Positions 21,588 through 34,466 of a stretch of 64,000 nucleotides of DNA are shown piece after piece. This stretch comes from Elmis aenea (Eukaryota > Arthropoda > Insecta > Coleoptera > Elmidae). Numbering within the stretch: the stretch's first letter is position 1; each line of letters begins with the position of its first letter. Location of the stretch: the NCBI GenBank assembly GCA_947652605.1, contig OX393580.1:19302159-19366158 (forward strand), in the 5' to 3' direction. Below the pieces are notes generated by a model that was not told the origin of the DNA, did not search any database, and was given only the letters and a program-made list of their open reading frames with translations. A program made the position numbers and the translations under genes.

Positions 21588-21810
21588 TATACACATATAG
21601 AACAATAACGGATGTAATATGACACATTATAAATACGAGAAAAAAAACACTCTTTTTCCTGTAACTCAAAAACCGAAAATGATAGAATATTTTTGTAAAC
21701 GGTTCTGAGTTTGTCTTACAAAACTGCACATTATTAATGATTTAATTGTTTTCCTATTTTGAATGTTAAGCGAGATACCTATGTAATCCCATTGAATTTG
21801 GATCACCCTG

Positions 21811-22877
21811 TACAGTGGATATAACAGCAAAAAAAATTAAGTGGTGATTTGAAATTTTGACCTTAAATGTAGTCTGTATCCTTAACACAATTCAAATTGA
21901 TTTAGAAGTCAGTTTAATAAATAAACACGTGAATATAGGTAATGTAATATAATATGCAAAAGCTTATATTATATTACTTTTACAAATATTTTTATTTACA
22001 AATACCAAGCGTACCTATACGCTATCTATATGGAGATCGGAATATCAATAAAGCACTTAGCATGTTTATATATAACTATTTTTATATCATTGTCCATTAT
22101 AAAGTTGACAGATTTAAAATTAGAAAGTAAGCCAAAAGGCTGTAACCGAAACGTAAAAATCTTTATACATGAATACGATATAATATCGTTGGTTTACATG
22201 CAGGATAGAGTAACATAAATCAAAGTTATATTTTCTACTAGTTAATTTTTTGCAGTTGTGGTAGTGTAATGTTACCAGAATAGTCGTATCTTAATTTATT
22301 TAATATTTATATAGGCATAGGTACACCAGAAGAATTGGTAATTATTCGCAAAATTGCTACAGATTTTTAAGTTTTGCGTTGCTTAAGCTGTCAGCTAATC
22401 ATTTATTTTAATAAAAATACTTTTAAATGTAAAGTATCTTCAGAAGCTTTTTGTGTAATTGTGTGATTATTTATTTAGTAATTTTGAATAAATTTGAACT
22501 TAAAACTACTTTACGTGACAAAAAAATTATTTTTAAAAATGAAAGTAAGTTTTTTACAATTTTGTGGTTTTTACAAAGAAGCTTAACATTATACATGATA
22601 AGAAAACAAAAAAAATCATGATTTAATACTGCACAATAATATTAAGTACATTTTACTCTAGACGTATTTATCAATTGTCAAAAAGGCGATGTTAAGAATT
22701 TAATGTATTGACTAATTTTGACTTTTCGACCATGTCTAGTTTCCCAAAGTTTTTTTCAAATCATTAAGTTTCGCTTAGTCACTCCTTCAAGGTAATTTTA
22801 GTACCATTTAACCAACGTATTATCCCTTATGGTTAAGAAATGACCAGTAGCCAGCTTCAAATTTAGCACATATTGTA
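21811..22877. other. AT-rich DNA, nothing recognised
   Basis: About 1.07 kb with no supported gene or repeat. Short open frames (for example 22030-22218) have no recognisable composition or motif. Confidence 0.45.
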
Positions 22878-24154
22878 CAGGATGGACCAAATTCAAATGT
22901 TTTACGGGTCACCATAATAGTTAGCGAAAATCTGATATCGGTCTCTTAAGCTAATTGTTTTGAGAAAAAAACGCATATTTTATATCGCTTTCAATTTTGG
23001 CACTACAGATAAAAATTGAAATTTCATCATTTTTGAAAATTTACTTTAACTTCGGTATTTATTAAAATAGAACAAAATGTAATGAAGGTTTATTATACAG
23101 ATTGTTATACCTAATTTAAGAACAAAATTTTTTTTTAGCGACCTTGAGTTTTGAGATATGAAGTAAACTTATTTCTTTAAATAAAACCCTAGTTAAGTTT
23201 ATATAAAAAAGCATTTTTATAGCTTTTCAAAATATATAGTATATATTTATTGCAAAAAAATAACCGAGATATGGCTTATCTTGTAAAAAATTCCTTATCA
23301 AACTTAGCCATGATATCGTTTACAAGTGATGTTTCTAGTTATTAAACAACTAAACGTCATTTCCAAGTAAATTCTGCAGCTGCCGCTACGTTTTTATCAC
23401 AATCAATGTAATATTCTAACATATTAAACTTTTTAAAGTGTTCAAATTTAGCCATGTTCACAATATCACAGTAAAGAGTTATAAAATACAAAAGAATATA
23501 CAACTTTGCTTAAAAGTTGAAAATTTTACATGGATATGACGTTTAGTTGATTAATAATTGCAAACATCACTTGTTTACGAAATCATGGCAAACTTTGATT
23601 AGGAAAATTTAACACAATTAGCTATATCTCGGTTATTTTTTGCAGCAAATATTTTTTAAAAGCAAAACAAATGGTCTTTCATATAAGGCCATGGTCAACT
23701 AGGGTTTCTATTTAAAAAAATATAAGTTTACTTCATATTTTAAAAGTAAAGATCGTTTAAAAAAAGTAACTTTGTTTTTAAATTAAGCATAAAAATCTGT
23801 AGGGTCAAGTGGGCAACAGTGAATCACTTTTTGTTTGGAAGGATATCACTTGGCTCTGAATAGTGTCAGGATGCTACAATTAAGCATAAATGTACTGCAG
23901 TTAATGCTTTTTAATTTAACATGATTATTATAAACCTCAAAAACATTTTGTTCTATTTTAATACCTAAATGTCTCAAATTTTTAAATATGATGAAATTTC
24001 ATTTTTCTTCTGTAAAGCAATATAAAAAACCTGAAATAATAGTCGTTCTTTGCTCAAAAAAATAGCCTAAAAGACCTATATCAGATTTTTGCCAACTATA
24101 CCGGTTGCCGAGAGCCGAGATACCCCGTAAAACATTCGAATTTGATCCACCCTG
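22878..24154. mobile_element. Foldback element, CAGGATGGACC ends
   Basis: CAGGATGGACCAAATTCAAA at 22878 faces TTTGATCCACCCTG ending at 24154, both beside TA. The arms stay complementary inward, for example ATCTGATATCGGTCT near 22930 and the complement near 24080, and the CTAGTTA/TAACGTCAT region near 23350 with its partner near 23520. There is no coding signal. A related half occurs inside the MITE at 25936. Confidence 0.75.
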
Positions 24155-24169
24155 TATATATATTATACA

Positions 24170-24690
24170 TACTTAATATTCAAACCTATCAACTAAACTT
24201 TTAAACCTTTAAAACTAAAAAAGGACAAAAAATATTTTAATAAATTTTAAGGGCATCTTCATTTTACCTATATGATGCTTAGTTTTATTTAAATTCCTTA
24301 ATCTCTCTGTCCGTACCACCGTACCCAAAGCATATAGATTAACTTTTAAACGTCTATAGCTTAATAACTAAAAATTTAAAAATGCTATTTTAGTAAAATT
24401 TATTTTATGGATATGAAACAATCTTTTAAACCCCATTTAAATTTCTTAATCTGTTTGTCTGTACCTGGCGCATGTAGCTGTACACAGAAATATTATCCAT
24501 AATTTTAAAACATGTAAAGTTCAATACCTAAAAATTAAAAAAAAACTATTTTTGCAAAACCTACAGGAAATATTCATTACACGTAGGTATATGAAACTAT
24601 ACTTAAAGTGTTATTTAATTTCCTTAATCTGTTTGTCCGTACCTAAGGCATGTAACTTTACACAGCAAAATTATCCTTTATTATCTACTT
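24170..24690. repeat. Degenerate tandem repeat, three units of about 150-180 bp
   Basis: The block CTTAATCTGTTTGTCCGTACC and the following GGCATGTA...ACACAG...ATTATCC recur near 24295, 24442 and 24620, with AAAAATTAAAAA...CTATTTT between them. Units have drifted in length and sequence. Confidence 0.65.
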
Positions 24691-25238
24691 AAAATATAAA
24701 TATGGGTTTAATAGTTGCTACTAAAATGTAATAACTCCTTGTCGATTTCAATAAAACTCTTTGGTATGATGAAGAAAACAATGTATTTTATGATTTCATG
24801 AAGATGAGAACAATACTGCACATTATAGGCTTGAAGAAGCTACACGCTACATAAAATATTTACAACAATAAAATAGTTAAAGCGAGTATAAAAAAGGAAA
24901 AAAAAACACAGGTCAATAACACAAGTCATAATTTGGCATGGCGGTCAGCTTTACGGCATTTATGTCCTCGTTGCAAACGGGAAATACAATAAATAATAAA
25001 ATTTGCTACGAGAAAAAAATGCCTTCGAACTTAAAAAAAATTGTACGAATACATTCTATACAAAACGCAGCTTATAAAATAAATGAATGCACAGCATTAA
25101 CATGGAGAAGAATTTTACAGGCCACGTTTTGTATAATACAATTAAAGTAAATAATATTGGGGTGATAATGGATTATTTACTTTAGTCGTAGTTGGTTAAG
25201 TCAACAATGCATTACTATTTAATTGTTTAAATATTGGT
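24691..25238. other. 3' flank of cuticle gene 1
   Basis: Includes the likely 3' UTR of the gene that ends at 25239. No canonical AATAAA is seen on the minus strand in the first 100 bases; AATAAT variants are present near 25166-25185. A 70-codon plus-strand frame (24938-25150) has no support. Confidence 0.4.
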
Positions 25239-28200
25239 TTAGCCTTTGTAATATCCACCGTAAGCTAGGGCTGGTCCTGCGTGGTAGGACGCGGCCAAAG
25301 CAGGAGCGGCATAAGCGCCGTGAGCGGCATATGCTGGGGCGGCGTATGCTGGAGCAGCGATTACCGCTTTAGCGTAAGCTGGCGCTGCTACGATAGCTTT
25401 TGTTGCGATAGTAGCGGGGTGTGAGGCGTGGCCCGATCTTGATACTACGGCGTTGAAACCGTTGTGGGGATCGGCGGTGTAGTGGACGGTACGGATGGTG
25501 CCATCGGGTTCGACGAGGGAATAGTGACCTTTGACTACGTCTCCTTCGCGAACTTCGCTCTGGGATTTGTGATCTCCGGTGTGGCCATCAGCTACGCCGT
25601 AGTTGAATTCGTATTTAGCTGGAGCCTGTTATAAAAACAACATGATTATTGTAAGACAATTTAATATACTACTGTGTAAAAGAATTGCGCACAGGACAAC
25701 GTTTTGTGTCCATCAAGGATTAAATCTGTCAAAATCTAGAAAAAAAAAAATTTAAACCATTGCAGGAACTATGTTCGACAATTTTCTTCTTAACTAGGAA
25801 AGCCTCAGAACCAGGGTTGAGCAGATTTAAATCAATTGTTTTTTTTTAAATCATCAGTTTAAATCACTGATTACATGAGTACAATAAAATATTTGTAATG
25901 AAATAAAATTTTGTTTTCTCGAATTTAAAAAAAAACAGGGTGGCCATAATCTAAATGTGTTGTATGGGTAACTTTATTATTATAAGAGTTACATGGTCGG
26001 TTAATTTAACAAAGTTGGGCAGAATTTCAAGACAAATTTAATGCCATTTTGACAGTTCACCTACACCTTCAACTTTTTTATATTATTATAAAAAAACTAA
26101 AAACAGGCGTTTTTTTCATTGTTAAATAATTCCATAGACACATATGGTAAAACCAAACTGTAAAACGATTCCTGTAGATAATTGTACGTAGAATTAGAAA
26201 AAATATCTAAAAAGTCATGGCACACTCGGTTTTTGAGATATAAGCCAAACTTGCTTTTTTAAAATGGCAACCATAGTTGGCTATGGGTTCATTAAAGAGC
26301 TTAATTTTTTCTGATTTGAAAAATGTATGAGTTATCTATCTATTTTTATTACTCTTCTGAAAATTTGTCAAAAACCAAACTTATTACTAAATTCGATAAT
26401 ATGGTACATTTAATTAAAATCAAAAAAATCTGATTTTTATTAAATCAATCGATTTTGTTTTTAAATCATGATTTTTATCCGCCCTGCTTAGAACTCAAAC
26501 AAAACTTATAAATGCCTGCGCATTTGAGCAAATCGTTAAAATCAGCTGTCTTCCTTTCCAAAGTGTTTAAATATGTTTAAAATGAAATTAATTTGGCCGT
26601 ATTTCTCTTCAATTACGATAAATTTATTAATTAAGTAATTCCAGTTTCATATATTTCACACATAAACTTTGCCATACGCAACACAATTATGTAACTTCGG
26701 CCAAATTAACAGTTTCGGGTAACGAGTTCTAAATTTCAAAATAATTTATTGGAAACTGTGCATGTTTTAGTCCCATTAAGATAAAATTCTAAATACTAAA
26801 TTATAGTGAGTGATACTTCCTTAGATTAAATTCTAATAAGCAACAACAATTCCAACAATACTGTGTAAGATTTTAAGCAAGAGACACTTCCTTAAATTTA
26901 ATTATAATATTCAAATAATAGTAGAAATATTCTGTGACATTTAACAATTTTAAATTTAAATTATCTTGTGATGTGCCGTTTATTTTATGCCATCATAACG
27001 GGTTATACACGCCTGAAGCTTTGAAATCGACAGTTTATGAAACTAAGTTGTTAAAATCAATGCAATTAAAAGGATTATTAGCTGCTGATAACAACATTCT
27101 TTAGAAATCGAACTCGATTAACCTTTGGCAGAGAAATTAATAATAGCTGATCCGCATCGAGCAGATGTGTAACGTAAATAAAACAATAAACGTTAGGACG
27201 TTGAAAAACGTCAATTAAAATGGTATTAATGGTATAAATGTCAAGTGCAAGGACACATTTGCAAAACGTTTAGAAATCAAGGTTAACGACCATTCAGGCT
27301 GTATATATTATGACTTTAAAAGCATTCAAATGCATTCGATACTTTATTCTTTTAACGCCAGCTCTAGTTTGTTAATTATTTAAATTTAATACTTAATCAA
27401 TTTTAATTGTTTTGGGAATATTTCGTTCGGGCTAAGACTGCTTTAAAAATGGCAGAATGACTCGATCAGGCGTCGTCAGTTTTCTCCGAAAGTGACAGTG
27501 AAATTTTCTTTCAATAGCTGTGGATCAATTAAAAAATAATTGTTTCTCTTTATTATCTTGTCGTCGATTAGAAAAATGTTACTGTGAAAGCGTTGAATTC
27601 TTGTAAGTAACATCTGTTTGCCGATAACGGGCGTGTTGTACAAACACTAGAGTAATGTTTGGCCCGAGGTGTCTCTGCTATCACCCGGCTGTCAACAGTT
27701 AATTCAAGTTTGAGTCTTTGATTGAAACTAAAGGAAGCTTGAAATAATCTACGCTAGCAGATTTAAGATAAGTTAGGTAAAGAAATGCGATTAAACAAAA
27801 CATAAGTTGTAGGTTTATCAGTAGGTATCGCGTTTTGTGAAGTTTTTTAAACTGACGTTTCGTTTGTATTGCAAGACACCTTCAAAGCAGTACGACTTGA
27901 AATGAAGTCAGCTACTAAACGTTAGCTTTTGTAGCAGCTGGCTACAACTGGCAGCAATTGCATTTCCTTGAAAATGTTTTTCCATAGGGACGAAACGTTA
28001 GTTCTAGAACTTCGGAAGCTGCTGCTCGAATTCGAAAACTAAGAAGCTAAACTAGATAGTTTAATTTCCTGTGATACTCACAAAGTAATCTACAACTGGG
28101 GCAGCTTTGACGATAGTTGGGGCGGCTTTGATGATGGCTGGGGCGTATGCAGGTGCAGCTATTGCATGGGCAGCGTAGACTGGAGCAGCGATGGCTGGCG

Positions 28201-30948
28201 CAGCATAGCCATGAGATGCCAAAGCATGGCCAGCATAAGCTGCACCACCCAAGTATCCGGCGTAGGTAGAGCCCACCAACATTACAAAAGCTAAAACCTG
28301 AAGAAAAAAAACTCAGTTTTAACGCAGAAACGAACTGTTGCATAGGGGTGTGTATCAACTGATGAACAACTTAAACATCCTTGCATGAAGCTACAGAAAT
28401 ATTGCACAAAATATAATTTTATGGACGTCAAAATTGTTGATGAATTAATAATATTCTTGCACAAAAATATTTAAATACTTAAGTATTATGTTAAAAAAAA
28501 ACAATATAGACACAATAACGATACTCCTTGTTTCTTTTTTATTAATGAATTCAATAACTTAAGTAATGTGACATTGAAATAATTTGCATTCATGTATATT
28601 TAATTCTTGTAGTCATTCTACTAAACGTTAATTATTCACAAAATGCAGCTTATTATGCACATTTCCATATGTTTCAACGTACTTAAGCTAATTTCGAAAA
28701 GCTGTAAGTGATATAATTATGTTAAACAGGTTATTCGCACTTTAGTAAGCAATAATCACATCGAAATACACTAATTGCTGAAACAATTATTCGAGTAAGT
28801 AAGAATGCCGGTGTATAAAATTATTGTATTTAAATTGAATGTTATGATTTATATTATAATTGTTACACATTGCAGTAGCAATACTCGGAGATTTATTGCA
28901 GGATTTTGTAACGGTTTGTTGCAAAACTTAGTGTAGATTCTTGTGGGATATTGCTAAGTTCGTGCAAAAGTTGCATCACTTAGTTTTGCATATGTTATTT
29001 TTATACAAAATGACTTAGTTACAGTTAATGGGTGCTTTCATGTATATTGATTGCTAGATATTTATCTTATTAGTATCGGAAATAGAGGAGAAATTTATAT
29101 TGGGTTTTTGTTTAATAAATGAAAAAGTATATTAAATAAATGCAAAAATAATACTTTCAAAGTACTTATATCTAGTTCAGAAATTTGTTTTTAAATCTGT
29201 ATAGAAAGTATCCCTATTTTTCAGAGGGTTAAAAATGTGGATGTAAATAATATTGCATTCGTATTAACTTTATTGCAAGATTCGATAACTAGTTTATGTA
29301 TATTTTTAAATTAATAAATGATATAAATACTGTTCCAAAAATATAAAATATAAAATGGGGATCGAAATTTGAAAATAATTGCATTGGGAACAATTCAGTC
29401 ACAAAACCCAATACACAGGATAATAAAACCAAAATTTTGATCTTATGTAATGTAAAATTATTCACACACAAAAATTATGTTATTATAAAATAATCTGAAT
29501 AGAATTAAGCAGACCATGTTGCATATCGGAAATTTTGCATTATGTATGATTAAAATAGGGATTCTTTAGTAATTGCAAAATGGCTTTTAAAAAACTGTGG
29601 ACTTTCAAAGAATAAATTTGTTTTTAACTAAAAAAGACTCTCTTGTAGTATTTGATAAATATTTAAATTATTTGAGTGTTTAATTCTTAATTTAAACATA
29701 TACAAAATCAATTTTAAATTCTTATTTCTATCAAGAAGTTGATGAAAAAAATGTATACCGTTTTAAATAATCGTTTTTATTAATTTGAAGTAAAAAATAA
29801 AACACCAATAAACAGCTAAGGCTCTCAAAACTTGTGCAGACTTTGATAAATGCTTGAATTGCAAGAGTAATATTGTAATAAACAAATTATAATAACGAAA
29901 ATCTTTTTAATGAAAAATATATTGTAGAATTGCTAGACCAGTTTTTAGACTCCCATCTCCCTTATCTAGGAAGAGTCTTGAATGGTCTAACATTTTTACA
30001 AGAAAAGTGATTTTTATTTAAACTATATTGTTGTACACAAATTCTCCTAAACGCAATTCATCTTTAAAAAAATACTTAACCGTATAGGTGTTCTTTTTTT
30101 AAATTTCAACACGTAATTGGCCTAGAATCTCAAAATTTTGTTGTGCTAAGCTGTTTTGTTAAAAACACCAACATTGAAATTTTTGACTTAAATTTAGCGA
30201 AAACATGATTTATTATTTAAGACATAAACAGTTAGTTTATTTCATGATTTTTAAATTAAATTTAAACTTTTAAGATCATATAACTATAGCTCACTGCAAA
30301 TGCGTTACGATTTGTCATTGATTTACATTGCAATACGCCTTTTTCATAGTCACTGCATATGCTTGTTATACAAGTCTTTACAATTTTGTATACAGTTTTG
30401 GATATATTGAACGGATTCTTAAAAAAAATTGATTTTTCAGACTCATAAATAAAAAGACCATCACCAATTCACAAAATCTTAAGAGCAGGCCAAAGTGTTT
30501 AAGAAAAACATGATTTTTGCGAAAGAGTAAATTTTGCAAAATTATGTAGTAGTTACTAATAATTTTAAGGTTTGAAATATTAGTTCAATATTTTATTCTA
30601 ATTTTAAGCCAAGAGTTACAAAAAATTTTTGGTAATTAAACAAGTTACAAGGATAATAAAACATTTTTGTTAGTTTTGACCACATACTTTAAAATCTTTT
30701 TAATGCACTTTTTGGCAAAGTGTTTCGCATAGATCAAATCTTTGCAAACAAATTAATCCATTGCAGTCAAGATACATTAAACTATTACAAAATACACTGA
30801 ACTAATATCCATTAAGCAAGATAATTTATGGATTTAAAGCGCTGTAGGAAGTTAGTGCCTGATTACAATACAAATCGCCCTTTCACCCATTGTTAGCGCT
30901 ACAGAACAAAAAAAGAAGTAAATAGACGACTCCTACCTTCGTATACAT
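25239..30948 (-). CDS. RR-2 cuticular protein, three exons
   Basis: Encodes a 204-residue secreted cuticle protein expected to bind chitin in hard cuticle. The exons are 30948-30937 (ATG and three codons), 28297-28082 and 25625-25239, all joined in phase 0 at consensus GT/AG sites. The first exon and the start of the second give a signal peptide (residues 1-17, ending STYA). Residues 18-76 are alanine-, proline- and tyrosine-rich repeats of the AAPAYA kind. The extended Rebers-Riddiford RR-2 domain lies at about 80-143, with [31 protein letters not shown] and the [13 protein letters not shown] ending. The tail is again AAPAYA repeats and ends in a glycine- and tyrosine-rich stretch. A short first coding exon that splits the signal peptide is typical of the CPR family. 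Intron 2 (25626-28081) carries a hAT-like MITE; intron 1 is 28298-30936. It resembles beetle larval cuticle proteins; the exact orthologue is not named. Confidence 0.93.
25812..26486. mobile_element. hAT-like MITE in intron 2 of cuticle gene 1
   Basis: The ends CAGGGTTGAGCAGA and ATCCGCCCTG are imperfect inverts, and both are followed inward by AATCAAT/ATTTAAATC-rich repeats. An 8-bp near-duplication (CTCAGAAC at 25804-25811, CTTAGAAC at 26487-26494) flanks it, as expected for hAT. A half-copy related to the 22.9-kb foldback begins at about 25936 inside it. Confidence 0.7.
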
Positions 30949-30997
30949 TGTGTATTTATTATGTAACTACCTTATACTATGAGGTACTAAAGTGTAC

Positions 30998-31030
30998 TGG
31001 CCCTGCGCCCAGCCAATGTGATCTTTTATA
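30998..31030 (-). promoter_or_regulatory. Core promoter of cuticle gene 1
   Basis: On the minus strand a TATAAAAG box (31030-31023) lies about 32 bases upstream of CCAGTA, a fair insect initiator whose A falls at 30998. This gives a 5' UTR of about 50 bases before the ATG at 30948. The start site is inferred from spacing alone. Confidence 0.65.
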
Positions 31031-31904
31031 CTGCAACTGCAACACTCACTCTAATTAACTGAAAAATACGCATACCACGAGGGATTTTTTAACGGAAACA
31101 GTTGAAAGTGCATTAGTACAGTACTTGTCTGGAATATAGAAGCAAGGTCGGGTATGTCATTAGGTTGCGGAACCATCGATGCTATGGTACATGGTAGAGT
31201 CGGAGATCAATGGGTACACCACGCTGGGTGTGTCATGTGGACGGTTTAAAAGATACTATGACCTGCCCGAAGAAAAACTTAAGTGGCACTTGTATAAACA
31301 ATAATTGCTGCTATAATTTGTATATAAACGAACTTAATTACATTGTTGGTTGTGCTTTTAATTGCCATTAAATGGTACTTTTATACAAAAATTGGCTTTT
31401 ACAGCTTTATTCTGGATTATAAATAGGTTGTTTTCGTTTTCAAGTAGGTATTGCTAGATCTATCAATATTGAAAGTACAAGGTCATTAAAATGATTCATT
31501 TATTGTTCATAAGTAGCAATTAACTTTTCAGTCATAAAACATTTAAAAACCGAAAATATTCAGAGTGTATGTTTGAAAGTAGAGAACATGGAGATATCTT
31601 AAACGATTAGACGTACAATAATGGGTTAATTAACAAAGAAGTCCGCATTGTAACAGCCTAAACTGAAAATGGGCATATTGTGGGCATTCCCTGAAATGTC
31701 CCGAAACATATATATGTCTATTTTATTTATATCTTTCTTATTACTAAGCAAAATTATGAAATTAATATTAGTAGTTTAGGAAAAAGGGATTACCTAATTA
31801 TAAATCGTTAAAAAATTGACCCAGCCTGTTAAATTTTTGAGATGCAACAGGCAACTTTGTTGACTATTATTATCGTTTTAATAGGTCTATCGTTACAGCA
31901 TATA
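31031..31904. other. Upstream region of cuticle gene 1
   Basis: About 870 bases, less AT-rich near 31140-31260, presumably promoter-proximal regulatory DNA. No specific binding site is claimed. The frame at 31842-32075 runs into the mariner end and is not a gene. Confidence 0.4.
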
Positions 31905-33163
31905 TTGGGTTGGATAATAAAAAATGGCCGTTTCTTCAAATTATTTTTTTTAAATTTTAAACAAAAAGAATACAATAAATTAATGAATTATGTATTCCCC
32001 TTTGTTATTTACAATTTTCTCTCATCGTTCAACAAGTTTATCGAATCCTTTACGATAGAAATCTCAGAGTCTTGACTTGAAAAATTCGTCCAAGCAAGTT
32101 TTTAATTCCACGTCATTATTGAACGAAACGCCACGCAGAGTGTTTGAAAGAGATCGAAAAAGTGGAAATCCGATGGTGTCAGGTCGGGAGAGTATAGCGG
32201 ATGCGGCAAAACTTTCCAATCAAGCGTTTGAATGGCATTTTTGGTGACGTTGGTGATGTTTGGTAGGGCGTTGTCGTGTTGCAGCAAGACGCCATAACGC
32301 CGATTAGGTCTTTTGTGCTGAATGGCGTCTTTGAGTCGATGCATTTGCTGAATATTGAGTTCTGCATTGATCATCTGGTTGTTCTGAAGAAGTTCGTAGT
32401 GAATGATACCCTCCCAGTCCCACCAGACGCACAACTTTTTTTTTTCGAGGGTGAATTTCTTGTTTTTCGCGTGACATCGCTTGTTTTTTGGGACTGAGCC
32501 ATTCTTTCCGTTGCTTCATATTGACGTCAAGGCACCATTTTTCGTCACCCGTGACTAGCGATAAAGGGAACGTTGCTTGTGATCCCGTGTCGCGCGATGA
32601 TGGGCGAGCAAACCGGCGGCGATTGTGGAGCGTTGATTTTTGTTGTTGTCATTCAATACTTGAGAAACCCAAGCGCCGTTTTTGAACCTTTCCCATTAAA
32701 TAAAGGTGCTTAACGACTGTCTTATGCACACAGTTCATTTGCTGGCTGATTGTGGATTGACGCGGATTTTCATGGAGAAGTTGATTTAATCGCTCTTCAT
32801 CGAACTAAACCGGGCGTCCAGAGCGAGCCATGTCTTTCAGGTCGAAATTGCCATTTTGAAATCGTGTAAACCAATTTCGAGCTATCTTTTCAGGCATTGC
32901 GTCCTTTCCATAAACAGCACAAATGTCACGAGCAGCTTCAGAGGCTTTAACGCAAAGCAAATGGTGTCGAAATTGTTCACTTTTGTCCACTTGTCATTCC
33001 ATTTTCATCACCTCAAAATTAACTTCTCAAAAAAAATGATACCTTCTAGAGCAAAAAGTTCCCTTTTAAATGACATAACATTTAGGCAAACAAACATTTT
33101 TTTCACAAGCATTGTCAAATTTATAAAAAAAAACGGCCATTAGGTACTTATTATCCAACCTAA
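31905..33163 (-). mobile_element. mariner element, copy 1
   Basis: 1,259 bp with TA on both sides (31903-31904 and 33164-33165). The terminal repeats are TTGGGTTGGATAATAA on the left and the complement of TTAGGTTGGATAATAAGT on the right, the usual mariner end. The transposase remnant lies on the minus strand at 32102-32990. Copy 1 is the complete copy of the tandem pair. Confidence 0.9.
32102..32990 (-). pseudogene. mariner transposase, disrupted (copy 1)
   Basis: A cut-and-paste transposase of the mariner family, of SETMAR-related type. The start at 32990 leads into the HTH region (FRHHLLCVKASEAARDIC, then WFTRFQNGNFDLKD), ending SGRPV at an in-frame stop that replaces one residue before FDEE. 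The frame then resumes with VTGDEKW, breaks at an A-rich run near 32440 and continues as VWWDWEGIIHYELL, QHDNALP and YSPDLTPSDFH. The three catalytic aspartates of the D,D34D set are still present. The nonsense change and the frameshift make it inactive, and the C-terminal end is also degraded. Confidence 0.9.
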
Positions 33164-34466
33164 TAGTTTGAGTTTTAATTTAAATTGATTTTTTAAATCT
33201 TTACCAGTTTAAACAAAAAGAATACAATAAATTAATCAATTATGTATTCCCCTTTGTTATTTACAATTTTCTCTCATCGTTCAACAAGTTTATCGAATCC
33301 TTTACGATAGAAATCTCAGAGTCTTGACTTGAAAAATTCGTCCAAGCAAGTTTTCAATTCCACGTCATTATTGAACGAAACGCCACGCAGAGTGTTTAAA
33401 AGAGATCGAAAAAGTGGAAATCCGATGGTGTCAGGTCGGGAGAGTATAGCGGATGCGGCAAAACTTTCCAATCAAGCGTTTGAATGGCATTTTTGGTGAC
33501 GTTGGTGATGTTTGGTAGGGCGTTGTCGTGTTGCAGCAAGACGCGATAACGCCGATTAGGTCTTTTGTGCTAAATGGCGTCGTTGAGTCGATGCATTTGC
33601 TGAATATTGAGTTCTGCATTGATCGTCTGGTTGTTCTGAAGAAGTTCGTAGTGAATGATACCCTCCCAGTCCCACCAGACGCACAACTTTTTTTTTTTCG
33701 AGGGTGAATTTCTTGTTTTTCGCGTGACATCGCTTGTTTTTTGGGACTGAGCCATTCTTTCCGTTGCTTCATATTGACGTCAAGGCACCATTTTTCGTCA
33801 CCCGTGACTAGCGATAAAGGGAACGTTGCTTGTGATCCCGTGTCGCGCGATGATGGGCGAGCAAACCGGCGGCGATTGTGGAGCGTTGATTTTTGTTGTT
33901 GTCATTCAATACTTGAGAAACCCAAGCGCCGTTTTTGAACCTTTCCCATTAAATAAAGGTGCTTAACGACTGTCTTATGCACACAGTTCATTTGCTGGCT
34001 GATTGTGGATTGACGCGGATTTTCATGGAGAAGTTGATTTAATCGCTCTTCATCGAACTAAACCGGGCGTCCAGAGCGAGCCATGTCTTTCAGGTCGAAA
34101 TTGCCATTTTGAAATCGTGTAAACCAATTTCGAGCCATCTTTTCAGGCATTGCGTCCTTTCCATAAACAGCACAAATGTCACGAGCAGCTTCAGAGGCTT
34201 TAACGCAAAGCAAATGGTGTCGAAATTGTTCACTTTTGTCCACTTGTCATTCCATTTTCATCACCTCAAAATTAACTTCCCAAAAAAAATGATACCTTCT
34301 AGAGCAAAAAGTTCCCTTTTAAATGACATAACATTTAGGCAAACAAACATTTTTTTCACAAGCATTTTCAAATTTATAAAAAAAACGGCCATTAGGTACT
34401 TATTATCCAACCTAATAGTTTGAGTTTTAATTTAAATTGATTTTTTAAATCTTTACCAGTTTAAAC
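33164..34466 (-). mobile_element. mariner element, copy 2 (tandem duplicate)
   Basis: A direct duplicate of 31962 onward with a constant offset of 1,252 bp. It lacks the left terminal repeat (about the first 55 bp) but keeps the right end (ending 34415) and the flank after it (34416-34466), which repeats 33164-33214. The junctions sit at TTTAAACAAA, present at 31957-31965, 33209-33217 and 34461-34469. This indicates unequal exchange or replication slippage at a short homology, not a second transposition. Confidence 0.85.
33355..34243 (-). pseudogene. mariner transposase, disrupted (copy 2)
   Basis: Nearly identical to the copy at 32102-32990, with the same stop after SGRPV (near 34057) and the same A-rich frameshift region (near 33690). 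Shared lesions show that the duplication came after inactivation. A few substitutions distinguish the two copies, for example ARNWF preceded by M here and by I in copy 1. Confidence 0.88.

Larger units (their letters stand above)
18300..21810. mobile_element. Large nested foldback element, CAGGGTC ends
   Basis: CAGGGTCGTCCAAATTCGAT at 18300 faces the complement ending at 21810, with TA on both sides (18298-18299 and 21811-21812). The left arm (about 1.4 kb) is much longer than the right (about 0.22 kb) because it received insertions, including 19017-19559. Inside are further inverted pairs at 19697/21587, 19821/21469 and 20122/21169, nested like brackets around a centre near 20643. A transposase remnant lies at that centre. 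A right-end remnant recurs near 42741-42905. Confidence 0.8.

Noticed and set aside
24938..25150. 70-codon frame after a TATA-like sequence
   Set aside because: No motif, no splice structure and no codon signal; it lies in the 3' flank of the cuticle gene on the other strand.
28047..28358. 103-codon minus-strand frame rich in cysteine and serine
   Set aside because: It is the wrong frame over exon 2 of cuticle gene 1; the correct frame gives the AAPAYA repeats and joins both neighbouring exons in phase.
32276..34423. Plus-strand frames across the mariner copies
   Set aside because: Antisense to the mariner transposase remnants and duplicated with them.
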